From Prosapia bicincta (lineage: Eukaryota; Arthropoda; Insecta; Hemiptera; Cercopidae), in NCBI GenBank assembly GCA_036971475.1, contig JBAIZL010000001.1:281868425-281932424 (forward strand): a stretch of DNA of 64,000 bases, read 5' to 3'. Under the pieces are notes generated by a model. The model saw only the letters and a program-made list of their open reading frames with translations. It made no database searches and had not been told where the DNA came from. The position numbers and the translations under genes were made by a program. Positions 45,040 through 56,786 of this stretch are shown in pieces (position 1 is the first letter of the stretch; each line of letters starts with the position of its first letter).

Positions 45040-45920
45040 AGTATTTTTAAAGCCACACTCGGAGCCAGTAAACAAACAAAATCATTAATTTTATTTTTAA
45101 TAAATGATACATTAATTGAGATAACAGATTCAATATGTTTTTTTTTAAACACTCAACAGTGGGTCTGTTTTATTGTGATAAGAAAAGATTTGACTTGTAA
45201 ATGGATATGTATTAACAGTTTTATAATTCGTTGATATTTATTATGTTTTATATATGTTATGTATTTTATTAATAGGTTATGTTTTGTAATTGTTTAGTTA
45301 AAATTGAGCTCTTGAAAAGGAATTTTGAAAGAAATTTGAAATGTTGAGCGTTTAAAAAAGCAAAATCGTCTGTAATCTGTCATTAGCCTTTATAAAAAAA
45401 TAATAGTTATAAACAGACATTAAATAAAAATAATAGATTGAATATGGTTTGATAGTTTTATGAGTATTGCATTTTTTCAGGTTAAAGCCACCCCTGGAGA
45501 AAGTAAAAAAACAAAATCGTTAATTTTATTTTTAATAAATGATATATTAATTGAGATAGCCTAACGGATTGAATATGCTTTTTTAAACACTCAACAGTGG
45601 GTCTGTTTTATTGTGATAAGAAAAGATTTGACTTGTAAATGGATATTTATTAACAGTTTTATAATTTGTTGATTTTTATTATGTATTATATATGTTATGT
45701 ATTTTATTAATAGCAGGTTATATTTTGTAATTGTTTAGTTAAAATTGAGCTCTTGAAAAGGAATTTCTGAAAGAAATTCGAAACGTGAGTGTTTAAAAAA
45801 GCAAAATCGTCTTTGATGTGTCATTAGCCTATATAAAAAATTAATAGTTATTAACAGACATGAAATAAAAATATTAGATTGAATATGGTTTGATAGTTTT
45901 ATCTGAGTATTGCATTTATT
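45040..45920. repeat. Two-copy tandem duplication of about 440 bp
   Basis: Shared blocks include TTAATTTTATTTTTAATAAA, CACTCAACAGTGGGTCTGTT, AAAAGATTTGACTTGTAAAT, AAATTGAGCTCTTGAAAAGG, CAAAATCGTCT and AATATGGTTTGATAGTTTTA. They lie in the same order about 437-440 bp apart (for example 45361 and 45801). Divergence is roughly ten percent by eye. Confidence 0.9.
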
Positions 45921-46570
45921 CAGTAAAATCAATCATCTGTAGCGTTTGTTTTATATTAAATTACCTGACCGGTGGTCTGCGCCAACCTGACCGGTTTATC
46001 CGTAATTGTTTATTTTTGCCCGTGTTCACGCGAGCCATTGAAAGCGACATTATAATTAGGAAATTTGTCTCCTGTTTTTTTTTCGGGAATTAATGGATGA
46101 CAATCTACGGGACTAACTACAGGACTATCCAATGGACTTATACAGTTAATAGGGTTTACAAAAAAATTCTAAGTAATATAAAATATATATTTAGAATAAT
46201 CTTTACATTGTAGAAAAACAGTGGAGGGATCGTTCTGCCAATCAAGGTTGTTAGGTGTTTCGCAATGACCAGGTGATTGTAGCCCTAGACGAGGATGGCC
46301 TGATATATGGACGTTTCAGGAGATGTTTAGCGTACCTTTATCAGTTCGAACCGCAGCTGACCTCTTGCCTTAGGACAATGACTTGTGCGATTTTCGGGCA
46401 AATATGTGAAGAAAGAGTTTGAAAGTAATACGTACGAAAAATTCTGTGTTGGGTAAAATTTGAAAGTCTTATTTGATTTATAAAAAAATATTTCAATTTG
46501 TTGAGTTGTTTGTGTAGTTACTGTGCGAGTGATCAGATTTTTTTGTGATTTGTTTGTGTTTATGTATTTT
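45921..46570. other. Unassigned sequence
   Basis: No supported feature. Confidence 0.35.
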
Positions 46571-46571
46571 T

Positions 46572-47016
46572 GTACCGTGTGTAAAATGATCTTCCTGTCT
46601 AACCTGTTTAGAAATTGGGTCACAAGGTACAAGTTAGTTTATATATTGTATCGTTCCTTCGAGTTTTGTTATCGTTGTAGTTACTACTCGTATAACGTCG
46701 TAGAAGTTGTATATTTTTGTACCGTGTGTAAAATGATCTTCCTGTCTAACCTGTTTAGAAATTGGGTCACAAGGTACAAGTTAGTTTATATATTGTATCG
46801 TTCCTTCGAGTTTTGTTATCGTTGTAGTTACTACTCGTATAACGTCGTAGAAGTTGTATATTTTTGTTCCGTGTGTAAAATGATCTTCCTGTCTAACCTG
46901 TTTAGAAATTGGGTCACAAGGTACAAGTTAGTTTATATATTGTATCGTTCCTTCGAGTTTTGTTATCGTTGTAGTTACTACTCGTATAACGTCGTAGAAG
47001 TTGTATATTTTTGTTT
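46572..47016 (+). repeat. 147-bp tandem triplication, in frame
   Basis: CCGTGTGTAAAATGATCTTC starts at 46575, 46722 and 46869, so the period is exactly 147 bp. The three copies are almost identical. As 147 is 49 codons, a plus-strand frame from 46523 to 47020 stays open with three Tyr/Cys/Phe-rich repeats (KMIFLSNLFRNWVTRYKLVY each time). The composition does not look like a known protein domain, and the frame may be open only because the period is a multiple of three. Confidence 0.93.
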
Positions 47017-47454
47017 GTAGTGTTTTGTTTGAGCTATTTATTGAGTTGTGTGTGTGAACGCGCCCGCGCACTTGTTAGGGCCATCTGGTAATTATATTTA
47101 TGAAAGATATTAGTGTATGTATTTGGATATACGCGTGGGAGTAGTGCTATTTACGTTGTAGCTTTATGAAGTAAGTTTTTCGGTGTAGGGCTTTTGAGAG
47201 TTTGTATTTAGACAGTAATACGGTTTATTGTTACTGAGTATGCTATCCAGGCGATATATGGGTAGTGATATTTAATTCCTTGTGTTTGTAGAAGTCGATA
47301 GATCATGGAGTTTAAGGGGATGAGATTGTGCTGAGTTGAAGATGAAGAAAATAACCTTACCTTCACACCCTATTCGACAAAAAGCTTTAATTGTTAATAA
47401 GAGGTTGTGTTTAGCGGTATCTCTAGTGAAACTAAGAAATTTGACTGAGAAATT

Positions 47455-47720
47455 CACAATCTCGTTCGCTCCATGAACTATAAAGCGCTGAGAGCGGCAA
47501 GCTAGGAAAGCCTATTTGTTGGCGGAAACGGACACTGGAAGACGGGACGAGGTGAAAGAACTTCGGCCAGCTCACAACCAGTAGGTAATTGCTGCACGTG
47601 ACGTCATCGGAAGTCCGCTGTTTGCAGAGTTACGCTCGCTTAATTTACTCAGTAGTTAGTGAGAGGCTAGTAAAAAGTGTTTGCTTGATATAAACGCAGA
47701 GAATTATTATGAAATGGATA
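47455..47720 (+). promoter_or_regulatory. Promoter-like CpG-rich block with E-box, CRE and ETS motifs
   Basis: A GC- and CpG-richer island in AT-rich DNA. It contains CACGTG (47595-47600) overlapping TGACGTCA (47599-47606), followed at once by TCGGAAG (47607-47613). These are an E-box, a perfect cAMP-response element and an ETS-type site. About 40 bp downstream is TCAGTAG (47649), close to the arthropod initiator TCAGTY. A possible 5' exon would follow (first ATG at about 47709, donor-like AAGGTATAG near 47747). No coding exon could be linked to it inside the window. Confidence 0.35.
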
Positions 47721-48459
47721 CATAAAAATTCAATCTTGTTATAAGAAGGTATAGAGGGTCTTTGGAGTGCGGCAACAAGACGAGAAATTACCTGCGAAAT
47801 CGTGGTAACATTGGAAAATTAACAAATTGGCATCTAGATGTGGGATGATTGGATATACTCTTAAACGCTTAGGTTTTAATTAACAGCAAATTAAAAAAAA
47901 AAAATCGAAAAGCGTAACAACGAATATATTGCACTGTAATACAGTGCAATACAGTCCTAAGTATAAAGAGAAACAATATTTAAAAAATACAAACTGATAT
48001 AAGTTTCACTGTGTAGCACTGCATTCACTTATTAGTAAAAAGAAATGCAAAATTCTAGAGAAATATTAACAAGTGTAATAAATTAAATTTTATTAAAAGT
48101 TTTCAGGAGACATATGATTTTTCTTAACGACCCACTTTATCATTCTTCAGCTTGTTAAATATTCTGGAAAATAGAGCTATAAACCGCGGAGTCTGAGTAA
48201 AAAATGATGAAAGATTAACTGTGATATGGTTAATTAAAGATTTTTCTATGGATCAAGTATTTATAAAGTGAAACTATTTTAGAGAAACTATTTTACAGGG
48301 TCCTCCGTTAGCTTCTTTAGATTATACATTAGTAAAAAACGGGCTATGATTGATTTTATATCTGAACTAAGAATTTTAATTTTTATTGGGCAGGGGTGTT
48401 TATTTTATATTTCTTATATAGGAGTTAAAAGATGTTTTTTTTTTTAGAACACGTTATTT
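47721..48459. other. AT-rich stretch, nothing recognised
   Basis: No supported feature. Confidence 0.35.
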
Positions 48460-48735
48460 TAGATATATGTATCTTGTTCGTATTTTCAATCGTTATTAAA
48501 ATACTTTTTGTCCATCCACTCAAGTTCAAATACAGTTTTTAAAACTTGTAGCGGATGACACTTGATGTTAATACAGTTTTTTTCAAATATTAGTTAGCAT
48601 TAGGTTAGGTTATGTTACTATATTTATATTAATTGTTGATTGCTGACTAATAATTAAGGTATATTTGTGTATGAACTCAAGAGAATATTGTTGTCGCGTT
48701 TATTTGCAACGCGATCCGTCCTGCTTGGTATTTTT
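48460..48735 (+). repeat. Dispersed repeat R, internally deleted copy
   Basis: It begins with CATCCACTCAAGTTCAAATA and TTAATACAGTTTTTTTCAAA, then jumps to GGTTATGTTACTATATTTAT and ends with GATTGCTGACTAATAATTAA and CAACGCGATCCGTCCTGCT. The middle of the longer copy (7790-7930) is missing. Confidence 0.78.
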
Positions 48736-48828
48736 TTTTTCACTATTAAAACTCGGAGGGACGTTATAGGTGTAGAGCACTTAGCTGCAGCCGTTGTACT
48801 CTCTTTCCATCCCTACCACAGGACTAGC

Positions 48829-49482
48829 TTAATGGATATATACCTCTTTGCAGTAACTAAGTACCCACCTGATGCTAAATCTTCTGATATCCTCTGGTGT
48901 ACATACCTGCCAGCCAAACCACTTTCTCCTTGCAGCTCCCAAAGCAGGACACTCACAGAGTACGTGGATTGGACTTTCCTCTTGGTCCTCGTCGCATCTC
49001 TTGCTCATAGGGGACTTAGATCTTCTGATATCCTCTGGTGTACATACCTGCCAGCCAAACCACTTTCTCCTTGGAGCTTCTAAAGCAGGGCACTCATAGA
49101 GTACGTGGATTGGTCTTTCCTCTTGGTCCTCGTCGCATCTCTTGCACACAGGGGACCTAGATCTTCTGATATCCTATGGTGTACATACCTGCCAGCCAAA
49201 CCACTTTCTCCTTGCAGCTCCCAAAGCAGGGCACTCATAGAGTACGTGGATTGGGCCTTCCTCTTGGTCCTCGTCGCATCTCTTGCACGCAGGGGACCTA
49301 GATCTTCCAATTTTGTATTGGAACCTTTTCAGATTCCCATGGCCTGAGATCAGCTCTACAGTAACTCTGATTTGATTTCTACTTAAGGAGAGTAGTTCTT
49401 TGCCCCACAAGTCTCCCGAGTAACCCCACAGTACCTTGGAATTATTGCACCCCAAGGTCGCATTCCATTCTACCCTGCACAA
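48829..49482 (-). pseudogene. Non-LTR retrotransposon C-terminus with triplicated zinc knuckle
   Basis: Minus-strand reading from 49482: LISGHGNLKRFQYKIGRSRS then PACKRCDEDQEEGPIHVLYE and CPALGAARRKWFGWQVCTP, the end of a jockey-like pol protein (an LxTGHG segment and a C-x2-C-x10-H-x4-C knuckle). The stretch CKRCDEDQEE, then IHVLYECPAL, then RRKWFGWQVCTPEDIRRS is present three times, with a period of 141 bp (48881, 49022, 49163), or 47 codons. All three copies are in one frame with a single TAG at about 49171-49173 between the first and second. The third copy has the first knuckle Cys changed to Ser (MSKRC). The protein upstream of 49482 is missing. Confidence 0.8.
48881..49310 (-). repeat. 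141-bp tandem repeat, three units
   Basis: CTTCTGATATCCTCTGGTGT begins at 48881, 49022 and 49163 (the third with CTATGG). Units are about 95 percent identical by eye. Confidence 0.93.
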
Positions 49483-51295
49483 TGCTTGGTATTTGATTAT
49501 GGTAAATATCTTTGTTTATATTACCGTACTTAAAATAACGATCGGCACAAATAACTATACGGGTGCCGTATCAAATTCAACCTATCCGAATGTTGAAAGC
49601 AATTACAATGATTTTAAAGTTTTAATATTGGATGCTCGTCGCCAGTCCTGTCCACTTGGCCTGTGTTAGCTCCGAAAATATTAAAACAATTTTTTTTAGG
49701 GTTGTTATTCACGAAAAATGATTTACAGGGTTTCGTGTGTCTGTTGATTTAGTCAGCGAGGTGGTTCTAAATAAACGGTTTAACGTACTATTTTGATAGA
49801 ATATCGATCGAATATCGCGTACAATGGTTCTTGTGTGCTCCTACCTCCCATTGTGTTCAATAAGCCAATGTAACATGGTCTAACAATGCCTAGTCTTATG
49901 GCGTAAATTATACAGTATCGAACAGTAGGGATTATCCGACAAGGTGCAACGAAGCCGAACTGATGTAGCTCTGAAGTTATTTTAGAATGCATATTAACTG
50001 ATCCCAGAAGGCGAAGCAATATAAGGCAAATACTGCCTTTTTATTGGTTTTGTAGCTCCTCCTACTCCACCAACAACTGTCAAATTCGTAGAGCCTTTAG
50101 AAAAGATTATTTCGGCCTCAGTCATGCAAGCCTCAAAATAAATTACATGGGCTCCAAATACTAAAAAATTATGGAAATGAGGTAAACAAATTTTGAAATT
50201 TGCCTAGGGACGTCAAATTGCACCTGTTTATGAAATTCGCTGAATACCCAAAAGCCCTCACTTCGGAAATGAAATGTTTATATTAATATAGTTGAAAATT
50301 GGAGTGTTTAATTCACTGCAAAATACTATAATATTTGTATTTAAACCATGTATACGATGAATTCCTTTCTCCATTAGTTTATAACGATAATTTGATGGTG
50401 CAATCCATAATAATTTTGACAAGAAAAGAAGTAGAAAACACAAAATAGTTAAATATAATAATAAGTTAATAATACACAGCACACGATATAAAATTAAGCA
50501 TAAAACACGTGCTGTTGTTATTGTAACTAATGGCAAGGTAGGTAGAAGAAATAATTTACAGATATTTCATGTACAGAGGATCTACACGACCAAACATAAG
50601 GCGGTATTTGCCTTATGGGATCATTTAATATGCTTTCAGAATTAACAATGAAACGGATATTTTGCTGGTCAAATCGTATGGAAGAATCGCTTTATCTTGA
50701 ACTGGCTGCCTCCATGACAACCGGGACTAAGAAAGCCTTATGTCGTACGCCTTTAATGGTTTTCTTTAAAATTTTGTCTGCTGTAGCTTCAGGTGTTATA
50801 GTTTTTTTAATTTTTGGATAACCTATCAATATAGATAAATTATTTTTACTGGTTGTTAAAAACTGCTTTTGCAGGTGGATCTGTCAGCTTACACCTACGA
50901 ATTGCCTTCAGCATTGTAGTGTTTTATAATGTAAAATTTAGATACTAATTTGAACAACAGTAGTGTTCACATCTCTATATTATCTCGTATGTTCTCTTTC
51001 GATGTTGAAATACTTTGTGCTGTTCTTCCAGTGTGAAACATGTTTTAGACACGTCTAATTTTTTCAGTTTAGAAGTCTGAAGAAATCTAAAAACTACAAC
51101 GTACAAGTTATTTGTAATTTATATTGTGAAGTACCATTAATTCATTCTTCTTTTATGGATTTAGGTTTTCTGAAAGTTTTGGGAAATTCAACATTTTTAA
51201 AATGTTTTCGTCACTTTTTCATGCCAAAAGTTATTTAACATCAATGCTTTAGCATTCATGTCATCAATTTGTTTTATTCGGCAGATTCTAAAGGC
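49483..51295. other. Unassigned sequence with a weak inverted repeat
   Basis: GCATATTAACTGATCCCA then AAGGCAAATACTGCCTT (49990-50042) is the approximate inverse of AAGGCGGTATTTGCCTTATG then GGATCATTTAATATGC (50598-50635). The 560-bp interval could be a small DNA element. No coding resemblance was found, including in the 68-codon frame at 50615-50821. Confidence 0.35.
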
Positions 51296-51400
51296 ACATG
51301 AGTCAAAATCCAAATGAGAGTCAAAAGTCAACTGATAGTCAAAAGCCAACTGAGTCAAAATCCAAATGAGAGTCATAAAGACAACTGAGAGTCTACAGTT
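51296..51400. repeat. Irregular short minisatellite
   Basis: GAGTCAAAATCCAAATGAGAGTC occurs twice, about 52 bp apart, with related AGTCAAAAGCCAACTG units between. Confidence 0.75.
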
Positions 51401-53022
51401 GAATTAACTCATAGAAAAACTGTAGTCTTAAGAAATTTACTTATCGCAAACCAACAATGTACTTAAAATCGAAATGGAATGACAAAAATATTGCCCTTTG
51501 TTTTGATTTTGTGAATTATAAACATTTTACCTTTCATGATAGACTATGTAAAAATGTTGATGTGAGCTGGAAGATAATTGCAAACACTCGTCAAAAATTA
51601 TGAAACTAAGAAATTTGTGTTTCTGTTAAAACTGTTGAAGATATTTGGAAAGAGTTGTTTCTGTTGTAGTGATAAATGTTCATTGGTCAATACAATTATT
51701 GAAATATTTTCATTCTGAAATCGCTTTATGTTTGTCATAAATAAACATCCGAGAAGGGGGCTAATGTCGGAATTCTGAACAACTCTTTCCATGCTAATTA
51801 CGAATATTTTGGTGAAAACTCATTAGGGGTGTAGCGAAGCTCCTCTTTGATCCCTGTAGAATTCAAGTTTACCTCCAGTAAGCAATCCCACTGGAACCAA
51901 TTTTTTTTTTTACACAGAGTAACAGAGAGTAATTATTTCCCTTAGGCCTACCTTTCCTTATCTCTATTCCATATCCATAGGTGTACTTAATCAAAGTGAC
52001 CTTCCATATGTAATGAAATGAACATTAAATGTTATCTTATTCGTTTTAAACTATTATGTTTATGATTGATTAATTTATTACCATCGAAGATAGATAGCTG
52101 TAGCACTTCAGATAATTTGAACATGCGCGAAAAATTTATTACAAAATTTGTTAAATTGAACATTTCAAACCCTAACTTTAAAATAAAAGTATATTTTTCC
52201 TTAATGTTGTATTGTCTTTGGCAGAACATGTAAATGTCAATTTAAAAGCTCGTAGCCTATAGGGAGTTTGGAAAAACATTAGCTTCTAATTTTGAAGGTA
52301 GCTTCTAAATCCATTGTTCGTAAACATACTTCAGGCCCAAGACAAGTAAACACGTATTCAAGAATTTGCTCAAAGGTGTTATTTTTTGAAGTCTAACCTC
52401 TCCTATATTGTAGGGTGATATTCAGTCTGAAGTAAGATAAAGTATATCCTAGTTTATCTTTATTTATGGCAGTTCGGTTTTCGTATTCAAAATGTGTTTC
52501 ACATAAAGCTACAATAAGCTTGCTACCTACACTCGCCCACTCTCGCTTGGCTCATAGTGGCTGTCCATTTAAAGAAGGAAGAATCATTGTATGAGCAGCC
52601 AGACTGCGGAAACCTACTGACATTGGGAACCGGTTTATGACGTCATTTGACAAACGCAGGAAACTATTACCGCTAAGGTCGGATCGGAATGGAACTAATT
52701 AGCCATACATAGTCATTCCTAATCATACAAGGTGTAGGTTTCTGGAGTAGTTCTGGTAAAGATGTGCGGTTCGAGCGGACCTGCGAGGAAGACGGAATCA
52801 AGTTGACGTTTGATGTGACTAGTGTTAGAAAAACAGGTCCTACACGAAATGATATTTATGGTCGAGAAAGAGGTTATACAGACTTAAGTTGGAGAAAACT
52901 ATTTGGCAACCACACCAAAACCAGAAAGTAAGAATGAATGTAAACAGATAATTACGATTTGCAGGAGAGTTGAAGAAAGGGTTATGTAGGTGACAAAATA
53001 TATTATTAATTATTAATATTAT

Positions 53023-53027
<5 letters not shown>
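51401..53027. other. Unassigned sequence with one CRE-bearing CpG-richer patch
   Basis: 52540-52830 is GC-richer and contains TGACGTCA (52638-52645). A short frame starting MCGSSGPARKTESS lies near 52760. This is suggestive of a second promoter or 5' exon, but no more than that. Confidence 0.3.

Positions 53028-53102
<75 letters not shown>
53028..53102. repeat. (TA)n microsatellite
   Basis: About 75 bp of uninterrupted TA directly abutting the Penelope-like inverted terminus. Confidence 0.97.
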
Positions 53103-53105
<3 letters not shown>

Positions 53106-53167
53106 AACTAAGTCAAAATACAAATACAAGAATTATAATTGAATTTACAATTCAAAGCTTTTCGTTG

Positions 53168-53327
53168 GCTTTTCGATGTATTTCTAAAGCCTCATAAATA
53201 TTCATTCTCAGAAGCTTTAGAAATACCTAAATATAATACTATTAATGAGTTGATAAATGAACAAATACAAGTAAAATCTAAATTTAATACTGTATTCAGT
53301 GTTTGTAATGTTAGGGCAGCAAAATAA
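53168..53327 (+). pseudogene. Probable C-terminal tail of the Penelope-like protein
   Basis: The open frame to the stop at 53327 ends FSEALEIPKYNTINELINEQ then IQVKSKFNTVFSV and CNVRAAK. The 'LNEQ...KSKFNTVF' pattern resembles the region after the GIY-YIG domain of Penelope-like proteins (compare ILNDHTHFEANSLF in the 27.9-kb copy), and it sits just upstream of a hammerhead-like terminus. The first 10 codons of the open frame belong to the inverted terminal fragment and are not part of the protein. Too short for certainty. Confidence 0.45.
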
Positions 53328-53397
53328 AAGTTTAACAACATTAAATTGATTTGGCATAGCTATTTATTTGATCTAATTTGCACATATGTTAATTTTA

Positions 53398-53470
53398 ATT
53401 GTTTAATATTCCTGATGATGATGATACTGTTAGCCAACGAAAAGCTTTGAATTCTAAATTCAATTATAAT
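53398..53470 (+). ncRNA. Hammerhead-like motif at the 53-kb copy
   Basis: TATTC, CTGATGA, TGATGATACTGTTAGCCAAC, GAAA, AGCTTT, GAATTC. The catalytic core is intact and stem I ATTC/GAAT can form. Stem II has lost complementarity on its 5' side (GATGAT instead of GTTGGT), so activity is doubtful. Confidence 0.45.
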
Positions 53471-53526
53471 TCTTCTATTTGTATTTTGACTTAGTTCTTT
53501 ATTAATACACAATATTACATATTGCG

Positions 53527-53596
<70 letters not shown>

Positions 53597-53607
53597 TAGC
53601 CTTTCTG

Positions 53608-54816
53608 ACACTATTTTGTAAATGCAAAATTATTTTGAAAGAGTGTTATTGAAGGTAAAGGTTGGTTTAGAGTTAGATCGATAGAGTTAGTAAAGAGTTT
53701 TCAATTTTTAATCATCCCTTTCATTGCAGTAAAACCGGGCAAGTTACTAATGATGTAGGGGTTTATAGTGCCTTCTGAAAGGGGTATGCCATCCGCATAA
53801 TAGTTTGCAAACCTCCCTTATTTTTTTTTAACAGACTCTGTAATTACTGTTAAGTATATACTTTAAATTCGGTAAATTTTTATTTTTATATTGTTAAACG
53901 AATACAAATAATTGTGGAATTAGAAAACACCTATTGATTTTCAAAAGCCATAAAAAAATAATGCAAACATCCGATAATGTTTTAAAACAAACGTAGGATT
54001 GCATCAGATAAACGATCTGTCATACGGTTTTTATTTCCCCCTTTTGAAGTACCAAAAATACCAGGTGTATATATATACACCTAACAAAAATATATTTCGA
54101 TCGAATACCAGAATATAAAATTATGACAAGCATTCATCAATGTATTATATTGGTATTCTCTAGAGCTTCGTAAGCTGTCATCAGCTAAAACAACAGTTGT
54201 CAGAGTATTATTTTAGCTGTTCACGGTGTACAAAGCCCTTTTACATCGATGAAAAATATCTACTATAAACAGTACATAGTTTTATAGATACTGTATTCCT
54301 TTCAGTGAAATTTATGTACATATATCAATAAATAAATATTTAAATTATCAAATATATATATACACACTTGGTATTTTGGTACTTCGAATAGGGGGAAATA
54401 AAAACCGTATTACAGATCGTTTATCTGATGCAAACCTACATGTGTTTTAAAACATTATCGGATGTTTGCATTATTTTTTTATGGTTTTTGAGTTTACTAA
54501 TTTGACAGCTGTTTGTATTCGTTCAACAATATCAAAATAAAAATTTGCCGAATTTAAAATATATACTTAATAGTAATTACTGAGTCTGTTAAACAAAATA
54601 AGGGAAACTTGCAAACTATTATGCGGATGGCATACCCCTTTCACAAGGCATTTTATAATCCCCCCCTACATCATTAGTAACTTGCCCCGTTTTACTGCAA
54701 TGAAAAGGATGATTAAAAATTGAAAACTCTTTACTAACTCTATCGATCTAACTCTAAAGCAACCCTTATCTTCAATAACACTCTTTCAAAATAATTTTGC
54801 ATTTACAAAGTAGTGT
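53608..54816. mobile_element. Foldback element with inverted arms of about 470 bp
   Basis: 53608-54080 and 54350-54816 are inverted copies from end to end. Both share ACACTA.TTTGTAAATGC, TCAAAATAATTTTGC (inverse), ATGCCATCCGCATAATAG and TATTTCCCCC blocks, around a centre of about 270 bp. Divergence is a few percent plus small indels. The arms end in CACTA on both sides, but no clean target duplication is visible, so the superfamily is open. No transposase is encoded. Confidence 0.85.
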
Positions 54817-56785
54817 TACTACGGATATTACTTTTAAATACTAATTATTTATCAATATAAAAAATGCGTAATAATGAGAAATGTGCAGTATTTTGATAAA
54901 ATTTGGGGCTTATGTGCGACCGAAAGATATCAACTCATCTAAACCAAATTAAAACACAATGTTTTAGGCTCTATTCGACGACATTACAAAGTATTGTATT
55001 ACAAAATTTTGTAATAATATGAAGTTTTTTCATATTATGTTAAAGTTTAGGACTTAGGCGCGACCGGAAGATGTTAATCGGTTTTATAATTTTTTTTTTG
55101 ATTTTTGTCAATATAATTCGAAAATTTTCCGCGCTATTACAACTTCGAGATAAAAAAAAAATGAGTTTTACGGCCCACCTTATTATGTATGCATGGAACA
55201 AAGATAAACAATAGTCTCGTGTAGTCGGAATGCATGCACTTCTGATAGCAGCGCACGCAAAGTGCAGTGCTTATGGCTGTTATCGATTCCCTTTACATTC
55301 ATTGTAACTGCAGTATAGCACGCCACTGTAAATCATTTCTGAAGCTTTAATTCTTGTGTTGGAATGATTTTGCAGCAGCTTATTTCAGAACACTAAAGCA
55401 GCGGCGCTATTTTCATTGTACAGCTCGCTTGGTACATGTTGGAGCATTTTATTGATTTAGAAGAAAATATTTGGCGACTAATAGTTGTGCAAAGTTTCTC
55501 CATTCAATATTTGTAAGATTTTGTATCGCTCTGTAACGAAAATAAATATAATGTAATTGAAAATAAATGTTTGGGCCTATAGTAGGTTGATCTTCAGATT
55601 TAAATTTATTGAGATTTTTTTAAAATAAATATACTGTATTTTTGGGAGCCAAACCTGTATTTGCACAGATTGAAATCAATAAAAAAATATTCTGGATTTA
55701 ACATGGAAAAGACTAACCGAATTACTTATTAGATTGAACTTTAAATTTATTTAAAAAAATTACTTATTTGAATATCATAATAATGGATTATAATAGTTTC
55801 TTTGGTACGATAAACAGCAAAACTCCACAAATTAACAGTTGTTAGTCTTAAATCTTATATTATCTTACAACTTATGTTGACTTAAAATTTATGGCTTAAA
55901 ATTTAATAAATTTTATTTTCCCTGTTTTCTGTATTTGGTTCTTGGCATTTAATTTTACAAAATTTGAATTTTTAATAATTAATCAACTGTAATTGTTTTC
56001 AAATTGAGTAGCTTTGACGATTCTCAGAGTTCCTGTGCAATGATGTCGCGATTTACCTTTTGTCTAAGAAAGCATTCTCTTATCCTCTCACTCCCGGCTC
56101 CCAAAGTTGGACTCCTCCAGCTGCTCTCTCCGGCCCAAAACTTGATTTCTCTCCCCTACGGCTCCCCGAGCTTCTTTCCTAAACTCCAAAATTTGACTGC
56201 CCCTGTCCTCGATTTCTGGATGGCTCCTCTTTCTATCTCCTTCACCAGTCGCCTTCCTTTTTCTCAATTTAGGCATATATATACATTAGCGTCTAGGGAT
56301 GGTCAATATTTTCTGTCACGATGACTTGCCACTGATATTCGTTTGTCGCTGGTGGTACCAGTGACAAAATATGGAAATTGCCAGTTCCAGTGACGATTGA
56401 TCGGCGCTCGGCTTTCGGCTCCTACTATCGTGGAGTGTCGTTGACTGAAGGGGGTTGTCTGTCTCTGTTGTGATTGGCAAAATCGGTTGATTTGTCGCTG
56501 TCACTGATTCTACTCATTTACGTCGTGTTTGGGTGGACGGTTTGCTTCAGGTTTCCGTAGTAACAGTGTTGTATATGCAGCAGACGCTATTTCGCACTAG
56601 GCAGTTTGTTCTTAATTTCGTAGTTTATATTTAAATAAAATAAGCCTCCTAAAAAAGAAAAAAAAACGATTTATGGAATCATTTCATCAGTGTGGTTTGC
56701 CTTGCTTGTTATAAAAAAGTCACTGATCCAAATCTGGCACTGACACTGAATCACCGATACCTTAAAATCACTGGATCAACCATCC
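54817..56785. other. AT-rich stretch, nothing recognised
   Basis: A GC-richer patch at 56060-56260 opens overlapping frames on both strands (106 and 62 codons) without any recognisable motif. Confidence 0.35.
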
Positions 56786-56786
56786 G

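Larger units (their letters stand above)
53103..53590 (+). mobile_element. 5'-truncated Penelope-like copy with inverted terminal fragment
   Basis: The left fragment 53103-53168 (inverse orientation, AAAGAACTAAGTC to TTTTCGTTGGC) is the inverted partner of the right terminus 53398-53515. The right terminus carries CTGATGA (53411), then GTTAGCCAACGAAAAGCTTT and GACTTAGTTCTTTATTAA. Between them lies a coding tail (53139-53327) and about 70 bp of untranslated sequence. A TATTGCGATA segment and (TA)n follow to 53590. The order coding tail, hammerhead-like terminus, (TA)n with an inverted terminal piece at the 5' side fits a truncated Penelope-like insertion. Confidence 0.7.

Noticed and set aside
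54160..54230. Hammerhead ribozyme in the centre of the foldback element
   Set aside because: The minus strand has CTGATGA followed by a short hairpin (AGCTT/AAGCT), but no GAAA follows the hairpin, so the catalytic core is incomplete.
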